NCBI GenBank assembly: GCA_964388085.1
Contig: CAYLZW010000043.1
Location: 1 to 28,548, forward strand
Reading direction: 5' to 3'
Origin: CAYLZW01 sp964388085
Lineage (GTDB): Bacteria; Myxococcota; UBA727; CAYLZW01
Length of the DNA: 28,548 nucleotides
In this document: positions 21,492 through 28,548 of the stretch, in pieces
Position numbering within the stretch: the stretch's first letter is position 1
Layout of the letters: each line of letters opens with the position of its first letter
Made by a program: the position numbers and the translations under genes
The notes under the pieces: model-generated
The model's input: the letters and a program-made list of their open reading frames with translations, nothing else
Databases searched by the model: none
What the model was told of the DNA's origin: nothing

Positions 21492-22318
21492 GGCGCGTCG
21501 CTCAAGCGCACTTCGAGCAAGCTGCCGGCCTCGCCGTCGATGACCCATACGGTGCCGTCGTCGGTGGACGCCATGCCCGCGATGTCTTGCACGTCCGCGC
21601 CGAGGTCGGCGATCTCGTGCAGCGCGCGCGTGTCGATATCGAAGCGGAGCAGCTTCGCGCCGGCGCCGAGCAGCACGCTGTCGTCGTCGAGCGTCGTGAG
21701 CCCGCCGGCCAGCACCTCGGGGGAGCCGAGGTCGAACCAGCCTTGCTCGACGCCGGTCTCGAGATCGAAGGTGGCGACGTGCGCGGCCAGGATCTCGCCG
21801 GTCGCCTCGTCGAAGGTGCGCGGCTGCGCGATCAGCTGGCCCCGCTCGGGGAGGTAGTCGAGGCTGAGGGTGAGCTGCTTGTCGCTCGCTGACGTCGGCA
21901 CCGGGTCGGGCGTGGGCTCGATGTCGGCGAAGCCGGGCTCGTAGCAGAAGTGCTGTCGCAGCGTCTCGCCGTCGAACAGAAAACCGTCGCTGAGCGCGGT
22001 CAGCGCGTAGCTGCCGTCCCCGAGCGCGGCGACGTCGGTGAAGTCCGACTGCGGCGCGAGCTCGGCGTTCACGAGCAGCTCGTCGAGGGACGCGATCTCC
22101 TGCAGCCCGTCGCCCGTGAGCTCGAAGAGCCCCGCGCGCGCGTTCAGGAGCACGAGGTCGCCGCTCACAGGATCGCGGCTGACGCCGACCCAGCCGTCGT
22201 GGGAGCCGTCGTCGAGCGTGAGCGCGCGCTCTCGCACGACGCTGCCGCCGGGATCGCAGGCGAGCGTGAAGACGACGGCGAGCAGGGCGAAGAAGGGTGC
22301 GGTTTGGTGGAGCTTCAT
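21488..22318 (-). CDS. Predicted lipoprotein with beta-propeller-like repeats
   Basis: A 276-residue exported protein. ATG 22318 has GGGAGG about eight bases upstream. The N-terminus MKLHQTAPFFALLAVVFTLAC ends in a probable lipobox (TLAC). The mature part is built of repeating strands such as GWVGVSRDPVSGDLVLLNARAGLFELTGDG, FTDVAALGDGSYALTALSDG, GGLTTLDDDSVLLGAGAKLLRFDIDT and IAGMASTDDGTVWVIDGEAGSLLEVRL. They resemble NHL/YVTN/SMP-type propeller blades in which a measured or annotated value is followed by a turn. No catalytic residues are clear. It overlaps the Cys-rich lipoprotein gene, so the two may form a surface complex; the ligand is unknown. Confidence 0.72.
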   Translation of the reverse strand: MKLHQTAPFFALLAVVFTLACDPGGSVVRERALTLDDGSHDGWVGVSRDPVSGDLVLLNARAGLFELTGDGLQEIASLDELLVNAELAPQSDFTDVAALGDGSYALTALSDGFLFDGETLRQHFCYEPGFADIEPTPDPVPTSASDKQLTLSLDYLPERGQLIAQPRTFDEATGEILAAHVATFDLETGVEQGWFDLGSPEVLAGGLTTLDDDSVLLGAGAKLLRFDIDTRALHEIADLGADVQDIAGMASTDDGTVWVIDGEAGSLLEVRLSDAP

Positions 22319-22477
22319 CGGTTGGCCTCCCAGGCGGAGAGGCACTGTGCATCATGAATGCCAGCGCGCACGCCGCGGGAGGGCCGCGCCCCTGCTCGCC
22401 GCGGCGCGGTCGCCGTCAGATTCTTGAGGGCTCATTCGACTTGAGGCGTGACGTGCGGCCCAGGAGCAGCACGGCGG

Positions 22478-23317
<840 letters not shown>

Positions 23318-23410
23318 GAGACCTCCCGTCAGGGGGTACAGAGATACCGCCTTCAGATGCCTCCCGCGAACGCATAAATCGTTGTTTTTGCGTTGAAATG
23401 TCTGCATTAA

Positions 23411-23427
23411 CCGCACAGGTGTTCAGC
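23411..23427 (+). promoter_or_regulatory. Candidate LexA box upstream of dnaE2
   Basis: CCGCACAGGTGTTCAGC matches 15 of 17 positions of the Myxococcus xanthus LexA-box consensus as I remember it (CTRHAMRYBYGTTCAGS), including the whole GTTCAG block. It lies 42 bases before the dnaE2 ATG and in the divergent region with the exported Gly-Glu protein. The consensus is from memory and the assignment is provisional. Confidence 0.45.
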
Positions 23428-23468
23428 TTCCGATAAGCTGCCCCGAAGCGTCTTGCTGGAGCGTGACG

Positions 23469-26400
23469 ATGGCGTCTCCTTCTCCCTACGCGCCGCTCTT
23501 CGTGCGCAGCAACTTCTCCTTCCTCGAGGGCGCGAGCCATCCGGAGGAGCTCGTGGAGGAGGCGCAGCGCCTCGGGCTCACCCACGTGGCGCTCACGGAT
23601 CGCGACGGCGTCTACGGCGCCGTGCGCGCGCACGCGAAGGCCAAGGAGCTCGGTGTCCACCTGCTGCAGGGCGCCACCGTCACGGTCGTCGACGAAGAGC
23701 TCGCGCGCTTGCCCTACAAGCACCCGTGCGCGCGCGCCGAGGATCCGCCCGGCGAGACGCAGCTCGTTCTGCTCGCGTGCGATCGACCGGGCTACGCGAA
23801 CCTGTGCCGCTTGCTGACGAAAGGACGTCTGCGCACGGTGAAGGGCGAGTGCCGCGTGTCCTGGGACGAGGTGTGCGAGCACGCCGCCGGGCTGTGCGCG
23901 CTCTGGGGCGGAGAGCGCAGCCTGCTGACGAATGAGCTCGTCTCCGAGGCACACATTGACGACGTCAGCGCGCGCCTCTCGGCCGCTTTCGAGGACCGGC
24001 TCTACGCCATGGCCGCGCGTCACCTGCGCGCCGAGGAGGTCGAGGAAGAGGCGCTGTTACGCGCGCGCGCCAAGCGACACGAGCTGCCCGTCGTGGCGGC
24101 GCTCGAGGTGCTGTACCACTCGCCTTCGCGTCGTGACCTGCAGGACGTGCTGACCTGCCTTCGTCACAAGACCAACCTCGAGTCCATCGGTCGCCGCACG
24201 AAGCCGAACGCCGAGCACGCGCTCCTGACGCCGCACGCGTTCGCGCAGCGCTTCGCCGACGACCCCGCGGCCATCGCGCGCACGCTAGAGATCGCCGCGC
24301 GCTGCACATTCTCCCTCGACGAGCTGCGCTACGTGTACCCGTCCGAGAAGCTGCCCGACGGCACCACGTCGTCCGAGCACCTCCGGCAGCTCACCCTCAC
24401 GGGCGCGCACAAGCGCTACGGCGGGCAGGTGCCGAGCGACGTGCAGGCGCAGATCGAGAAGGAGCTCTCGCTGATCGATGAGCTCGACTACTGCGGCTAC
24501 TTCCTCACCATGTGGGAGATCGTCGAATTCTGTCGCCGGAGCGACATCCTCTGCCAGGGGCGCGGCTCGGCGGCGAACTCGGCCGTGTGCTTCTGTCTCG
24601 GCATCACCGCCGTCGATCCCGCGCGGGTGGAGCTGCTGTTCGAGCGCTTCTTGTCGAGGGAGCGCAAGGAGCCGCCCGACATCGATCTCGACATCATGCA
24701 CGATCGCCGGGAGGAGGTGATCCAGCACGTCTACGAGAAGTACGGCCGCGACAAGGCCGCCATGGTCTGCAACATCATCCGCTATCGCGCGAAGTCGGCC
24801 GTGCGTGACGTCGGCAAGGCGCTCGGCGTGGCGGAGACCTCGCTCGATCGCATCGCCAAGCTGTTGAACCATTACGGCGGTCTTCAGCCCGAGTCGCTCG
24901 AGCAGGCGGGCTTCGACATGAGCGCGCCCGTGCACCAGCACCTCCTGCGGCTCGCGCTCGAGATCCTCGACTTCCCTCGTCACCTCTCGGTGCATCCGGG
25001 CGGCTTTCTGCTCGGGCACGAGCCCGTCTACGACATCGTCCCGATCGAGAACGCGTCCATGGAGGCGCGCACGGTCATCCAGTGGGACAAGGACGACATC
25101 GAGGAGCTCGGCCTGTTCAAGGTGGATCTGCTCGGGCTCGGCGCGCTCACGGTGCTCGACATCTGCACGAAGCTCATCGAGCAGCACCGCGGGCTGCGCG
25201 TCGACATGGCCACCATGCCCGAGGACGACGTCGCCACCTACGATCAGATCTGCGCCGGCGACACCATCGGCGTGTTCCAGATCGAGAGCCGCGCGCAGAT
25301 GGCGATGTTGCCGCGCCTCAAGCCGCGCACCTATTACGACCTCGTCGTGGAGGTCAGCATCGTGCGCCCCGGCCCCATCACCGGCGGCATGGTGCACCCC
25401 TATCTGCGCCGGCGACGAGGCGAAGAGGAGGTCGTCTATCCGCACCCCTGCCTCGAGCCGGTGCTCAAGAAGACGCTCGGCGTGCCGCTCTTTCAAGAGC
25501 AGGTCATGAAGCTCGCCGTCGTCGCCGCGGACTACACGCCCGGTGAGGCCGATCAGCTGCGCCGTGACATGGCCGCCTGGCGTCGCACGGGGCGCATCGA
25601 GCGTCATCACGCGCGCCTCGTCGAACGCATGGGTGAGAAGGGCATCGCGCGCGAGTTCGCCGAGCGCGTGTTCGAGCAGATCCGCGGCTTCGGTGAGTAC
25701 GGCTTCCCCGAGAGCCACGCCGCGAGCTTCGCGCTCATCGCCTACGCTACCGCGTATTTACGTCGTCACTATCCGGCCGAGTTCTGCTGCGGGCTGTTGA
25801 ACGCGCAGCCCATGGGCTTCTACTCACCCGCCACCCTCGTCGAGGACGCCAAGCGGCACGGCGTCGAGATCCGCCCCATCAGCGTGCGCTTCTCCTCATG
25901 GGACTGCAGCCTCGAGCCCTTGTTCGACGGCACCGATCGCTTGGCCATCCGCATGGGGCTCCGCTACGTGAGCGGCCTCGGCGAGAAGGATGGGGACGTG
26001 ATCGAGGAGGCCGCGCGCCGGCGTCCCTTCCAATCGGTCGACGACTTCGCGCGCCGCACGGGCCTCGACGAGCGAAAGCTCTCGCTGCTCGCGGAGGGCG
26101 GCGCCTTCGAGGACCTCGGCAGCACGCGGCGGGGCGCGCTCTGGGACCTGCGCGTGGCGACGAGGGAGCCGGAGCTGCCGCTCGAGCTCGGCCCCGTCGT
26201 CGAGGAGGACCCTGGCTTTCAGGGCTTGTCGGCGCTGGAGGTCATCGCCTGGGACTACGCCGCCACGTCACACAGCCCGCGCGGGCATCCGCTCGGTCCG
26301 CTGCGAGAGACGCTCGAGCGGCAAGGGCTGCCGTCGGCGAAGCACTTGAACGCGCTGCCGAACGGACGCAGGGCGCGCTACGCCGGCCTCGTCATCTGTC

Positions 26401-26648
26401 GCCAGCGTCCGGGCACGGCGGCGGGCGTCACCTTCATGACCCTCGAGGACGAGACCGGCTTCGTGAACGTCGTGCTCTGGCAGCGGGTGTTCGAGGCCTA
26501 CGCGCTGCTCGCCAAGACCTCGAGCTTCCTCGGCATCACCGGCCGCCTACAGGTGCAGGACGACGTCACGCACCTCGTGGCCGAGGAGCTGTGGTCACCG
26601 TTGCTTGAGCGCCCGCTGACCGCGCCGAGGAGCCGCGACTTTCATTGA
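23469..26648 (+). CDS. dnaE2: Error-prone DNA polymerase DnaE2 (ImuC)
   Basis: A 1059-residue C-family polymerase of the DnaE2/ImuC type, normal in length. It has the N-terminal PHP domain (FVRSNFSFLEGASHPEELVEEAQRLG, with the HxH of proofreading PHP domains replaced, as usual in DnaE2). The polymerase core has the catalytic text PPDIDLDIMHDRREE, followed by the long fingers region (HLSVHPGGFLLG, GRGSAANSAVCFCLGI just before the core). A helix-hairpin-helix lies near GFGEYGFPESHAASFALIAYA, and the C-terminal OB fold reads RYAGLVICRQRPGTAAGVTFMTLEDETG. ATG 23469 has GGAG seven bases upstream. It performs SOS-induced translesion synthesis with ImuB and ImuA. Unusually, it is 8 kb away from imuA-imuB rather than in their operon. 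It ends three bases before a convergent gene. Confidence 0.95.
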   Translation: MASPSPYAPLFVRSNFSFLEGASHPEELVEEAQRLGLTHVALTDRDGVYGAVRAHAKAKELGVHLLQGATVTVVDEELARLPYKHPCARAEDPPGETQLVLLACDRPGYANLCRLLTKGRLRTVKGECRVSWDEVCEHAAGLCALWGGERSLLTNELVSEAHIDDVSARLSAAFEDRLYAMAARHLRAEEVEEEALLRARAKRHELPVVAALEVLYHSPSRRDLQDVLTCLRHKTNLESIGRRTKPNAEHALLTPHAFAQRFADDPAAIARTLEIAARCTFSLDELRYVYPSEKLPDGTTSSEHLRQLTLTGAHKRYGGQVPSDVQAQIEKELSLIDELDYCGYFLTMWEIVEFCRRSDILCQGRGSAANSAVCFCLGITAVDPARVELLFERFLSRERKEPPDIDLDIMHDRREEVIQHVYEKYGRDKAAMVCNIIRYRAKSAVRDVGKALGVAETSLDRIAKLLNHYGGLQPESLEQAGFDMSAPVHQHLLRLALEILDFPRHLSVHPGGFLLGHEPVYDIVPIENASMEARTVIQWDKDDIEELGLFKVDLLGLGALTVLDICTKLIEQHRGLRVDMATMPEDDVATYDQICAGDTIGVFQIESRAQMAMLPRLKPRTYYDLVVEVSIVRPGPITGGMVHPYLRRRRGEEEVVYPHPCLEPVLKKTLGVPLFQEQVMKLAVVAADYTPGEADQLRRDMAAWRRTGRIERHHARLVERMGEKGIAREFAERVFEQIRGFGEYGFPESHAASFALIAYATAYLRRHYPAEFCCGLLNAQPMGFYSPATLVEDAKRHGVEIRPISVRFSSWDCSLEPLFDGTDRLAIRMGLRYVSGLGEKDGDVIEEAARRRPFQSVDDFARRTGLDERKLSLLAEGGAFEDLGSTRRGALWDLRVATREPELPLELGPVVEEDPGFQGLSALEVIAWDYAATSHSPRGHPLGPLRETLERQGLPSAKHLNALPNGRRARYAGLVICRQRPGTAAGVTFMTLEDETGFVNVVLWQRVFEAYALLAKTSSFLGITGRLQVQDDVTHLVAEELWSPLLERPLTAPRSRDFH

Positions 26649-26651
26649 TGG

Positions 26652-27419
26652 TCAGCGGCGGCGCTTCTTCCGCTTTCGCCTCGGCTTCTTCTTCTTGGCC
26701 GGCTTCGACGCTTTCGTGTCGGTGATGACCGAGAAGTCCGACTGCCAGGTGGTGCGGAAGGCGGGGGCCTCGAGGCCGGAGCGCGACAGCCACACGAGCC
26801 GGCCGCCGAGGTGGGCCAGCACGCCGCGCCGATCGATGTGCAGCACACGGCCGCTGGCGCCGATGGCGTCGTCGACGCGCAGCACGATGGTGTCCGCCTC
26901 GCACAGCGCGGCCCAGTGATCGTTGAGCTCCACGCGGGCCACGTACTCGCTGGCGACCTCGCTGCCGGGCTCTTCCGCGACGATCTCGTCGCCCTCGCCG
27001 CCGTCGGCGCTCTCGTCACCCTCGTCGCTGCCGCTGCAGTCCTCTTCGATCACGTTGGCCGCGAAGGTCTCCGCGACGACCATGCCGGCCAGGGAGCGCA
27101 CTTGCGGTCGCTTGAGCTGCGCGTCCGTGTGGATGACGTCGAGGGTGCGGCTGCCGCTCTCCACCGACATGATGCGCGCGAGGCGCCAGTCGGCGTTCCT
27201 GCCGCGCACGTCGAGATCACCGAACAGCATCTCGCAGCGCGGCTGCAGCACATCGTCGATGTACACCTCGTGCTGCGCCCCCGAGGTACACGGCTCCACG
27301 AGCTCGGCCTCCTCGGCGGCGGCGGCGGGAGAGAGCGCGAGCGCCAACACGAGAGGAGCGCCGAGCACCGCAGGCGCACCGAGAACATCGTGCCAGCGAC
27401 GCCGCGCCAGCGCGGGCAT
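26652..27419 (-). CDS. Exported protein of unknown function with very basic C-terminal tail
   Basis: A 255-residue protein. An N-terminal signal (MPALARRRWHDVLGAP then LVLALALSPAAAA) precedes a cleavage-like AAAAEE. The mature part has DVLQPRCEMLFGDLDV and RSLAGMVVAETF segments, an acidic low-complexity loop near the middle (DEGDESADGGEGDE), then a beta-rich part (VELNDHWAALCEADTIVLRVDDAIGASGRVLHIDRRGVLAHLGGRLVWLSRSG). It ends in about 20 Lys/Arg residues (KASKPAKKKKPRRKRKKRRR). ATG 27419 is preferred; a TTG at 27446 would add nine residues. I do not recognise a family. The basic tail could bind nucleic acid or acidic envelope polymers. It is convergent with dnaE2, with only three bases between stops. 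Confidence 0.65.
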   Translation of the reverse strand: MPALARRRWHDVLGAPAVLGAPLVLALALSPAAAAEEAELVEPCTSGAQHEVYIDDVLQPRCEMLFGDLDVRGRNADWRLARIMSVESGSRTLDVIHTDAQLKRPQVRSLAGMVVAETFAANVIEEDCSGSDEGDESADGGEGDEIVAEEPGSEVASEYVARVELNDHWAALCEADTIVLRVDDAIGASGRVLHIDRRGVLAHLGGRLVWLSRSGLEAPAFRTTWQSDFSVITDTKASKPAKKKKPRRKRKKRRR

Positions 27420-27542
27420 CGTCGTCGTCGTCGTTGAATTCTTCAAAGTAGCGCGACCCTACAGAACGAGGTTCGAGGGATCAACCTTCGCGTCCCCGCC
27501 GATATTCACCTCGCGCCGCGGCACGCGAGCAGGCGACCATCC

Positions 27543-27561
27543 GCTCGCAGCATCTGCGAGC
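27543..27561 (-). terminator. Hairpin downstream of otsB
   Basis: GCTCGCAG CAT CTGCGAGC is a perfect eight-base stem with a three-base loop, beginning about 34 bases beyond the otsB stop in the direction of transcription. No T run follows on the minus strand, so it may be a Rho-independent-like or processing hairpin rather than a classical terminator. Confidence 0.4.
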
Positions 27562-27594
27562 AGCGACGTCAGCGACGCTCATTGGCGAGCACCA

Positions 27595-28329
27595 TCACGC
27601 GAGCCGGCCGAGCCCGCGCAGCACCTCGCTCGTGTCCCGCGCGATGACGGACGCGCGCGTGGGGACGTCTTGGTCTTGCGAGACCCGCACACCGACGCCG
27701 TCCGGTCCGAGCGCGGCGAAGGCCTCCTCATCGGTGACGTCGTCGCCAATGTAGACGGGACGCAGGGTCGGGTACGCCTGCACGAGGCGACGCACGGCGC
27801 GACCCTTCGAGGCCTCGCGCGGGCGCACCTCGACGATGCAGTGACCCGGGAGCACATTCAAGGCTGCATCCGCACCGCTCGGCAGCAGCTCATTCGTCAG
27901 CGCGAGCAGTCGCTCTTGCGCACGCCCGCGCGCCGCGGGAGGGACGCCGCGATAGTGCAGCGCGATGGAGAGGCCCTTGTCCTCGACGATGGCGCCGGCG
28001 AGCGCGGGGTCTTTGGCGATGAGCCGCTCCGCGCGGGCGCGCACCTCGTCGAGCTTCTGCTGCCGCGCGGGCGCAGGCTCGCCGGGCCAGTCGAGCCCGT
28101 GCACGCCCACCACGCGGACGTCGTCGCCGAGGCGGGCGCGCACGTCGTCAGCACGGCGGCCGCTGACGATCCAGACCCCGTGGCCGGCGCGCTCGAGCCG
28201 GTGGAGCAGCGACGGCAGCTCGGCGGGCACCTCGATGTCCTGCGGCCGCTCCGCGATGGGGACGAGCGTGCCGTCGAAGTCGAGCAGGAGCAGCAGCGGA
28301 CCGGCGCCGGCGAGCGCGTCAGTCCACAT
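27595..28329 (-). CDS. otsB: Trehalose-6-phosphate phosphatase
   Basis: A 244-residue HAD-superfamily phosphatase of the OtsB type. Motif I is LLLLDFDGTLVPI (nucleophile Asp17 and acid/base Asp19), motif II is VSGR (about 56-59), Lys174 in REASKGRAVRRL is the motif III-region lysine, and motif IV is YIGDDVTDEEAF with the paired Asp. These fit trehalose-6-phosphate phosphatase, which removes phosphate from trehalose 6-phosphate to give trehalose. The start at 28329 overlaps the end of otsA by 11 bases, so the two enzymes are co-translated. Trehalose would serve as an osmotic and desiccation protectant. Confidence 0.92.
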   Translation of the reverse strand: MWTDALAGAGPLLLLLDFDGTLVPIAERPQDIEVPAELPSLLHRLERAGHGVWIVSGRRADDVRARLGDDVRVVGVHGLDWPGEPAPARQQKLDEVRARAERLIAKDPALAGAIVEDKGLSIALHYRGVPPAARGRAQERLLALTNELLPSGADAALNVLPGHCIVEVRPREASKGRAVRRLVQAYPTLRPVYIGDDVTDEEAFAALGPDGVGVRVSQDQDVPTRASVIARDTSEVLRGLGRLA

Positions 28330-28548
28330 AGAGCGCCTCCGACAGGAAGCTCTCCACCCAGTGGCGCACGTCGTAGCGGATGACCTTGAGGTTCATCTTG
28401 CCCATGCGCCGACGACGCGGCTCGAGGGGCATCTCGAGCGCCCGCGCGATGGCGGCCGCGATGGCGTCGACGTGGTAGGGGTTCACGAGCTCGGCCTCGG
28501 TGAGCTGCTGCGCGGCGCCCGCCAGCTCCGAGAGGATGAGCACGCCGT
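28319..28548 (-). CDS. otsA: Trehalose-6-phosphate synthase, C-terminal fragment
   Basis: The last 76 or so residues of a glycosyltransferase that runs out of the right edge. The text GVLILSELAGAAQQLTEA, LVNPYHVDAIAAAIARALEMPLEPRRRR and YDVRHWVESFLSE is the conserved C-terminal part of OtsA (GT20). It includes the LSELAGAA loop that contacts the UDP-glucose and the VNPYH region. OtsA condenses UDP-glucose and glucose-6-phosphate into trehalose 6-phosphate, the substrate of the overlapping otsB product. The stop TGA is at 28319-28321. The N-terminus lies outside the window. Confidence 0.9.
   Translation of the reverse strand, partial: GVLILSELAGAAQQLTEAELVNPYHVDAIAAAIARALEMPLEPRRRRMGKMNLKVIRYDVRHWVESFLSEALYVD

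Noticed and set aside
24285..25718. A 477-codon minus-strand frame inside dnaE2
   Set aside because: Antisense shadow of a highly conserved polymerase core.

Overview
The window is GC-rich, densely packed DNA, most probably from a myxobacterium-like member of Myxococcota. This is inferred from the coding style: many short lipoproteins with Asp-Ala-Gly runs, long Gly-Glu linkers in two unrelated exported proteins, a hydrophobic plus poly-Arg C-terminus resembling a MYXO-CTERM signal, and the lexA/imuA/imuB/dnaE2 SOS set. No rRNA, tRNA, CRISPR array, phage or intact insertion sequence was seen.

Region 1 (1-8907). After the tail of a LivF-like ABC ATPase come eight minus-strand genes with overlaps or gaps of 36 bases or less, probably one operon. 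In transcription order they are a ferritin-like di-iron protein, an UnbV-like FG-GAP/ASPIC protein, an UnbU/RnfD-like membrane protein, a ketosynthase III (StlD/DarB type) fused to a heme-oxygenase-like di-iron domain, an unrecognised protein, a membrane fatty-acid desaturase, a small membrane protein and a PhnD-like binding protein without a signal peptide. UnbU and UnbV are known as neighbours in enediyne clusters, but no enediyne polyketide synthase is present. The set looks like an uncharacterised pathway for an acyl-derived, oxidatively modified (unsaturated or decarboxylated) product, and it is the best candidate here for an undescribed system.

Region 2 (9029-11719, plus strand). This holds an SCP2-like protein coupled to an endonuclease I with an N-terminal extension, a small lipoprotein, and an Ada-type O6-alkylguanine methyltransferase that has lost its N-terminal half.

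Region 3 (11720-15238). A 580-base non-coding stretch carries a near-perfect tandem repeat and a large imperfect inverted repeat of about 260 bases. It leads into lexA, which has perfect palindromes in its promoter region, then a 14-base direct repeat, then imuA-imuB. The third member of the mutasome, dnaE2, is displaced to 23469-26648.

Region 4 (15241-23317) separates imuB from dnaE2. It consists mainly of exported or lipid-anchored proteins: a PHB-depolymerase-like esterase with a 26-fold Gly-Glu linker, a leishmanolysin-like metalloprotease, a CopD-like membrane protein behind a Fur-box-like site, a BNR-repeat protein paired with a MoaD-like protein, a peptidoglycan-binding-like protein with an acidic linker, and three lipoproteins.

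Region 5 (23411-28548). dnaE2 follows a sequence resembling the Myxococcus LexA box. Next come a convergent exported protein with a very basic tail and the otsA-otsB trehalose synthesis pair, with otsA cut by the window edge.
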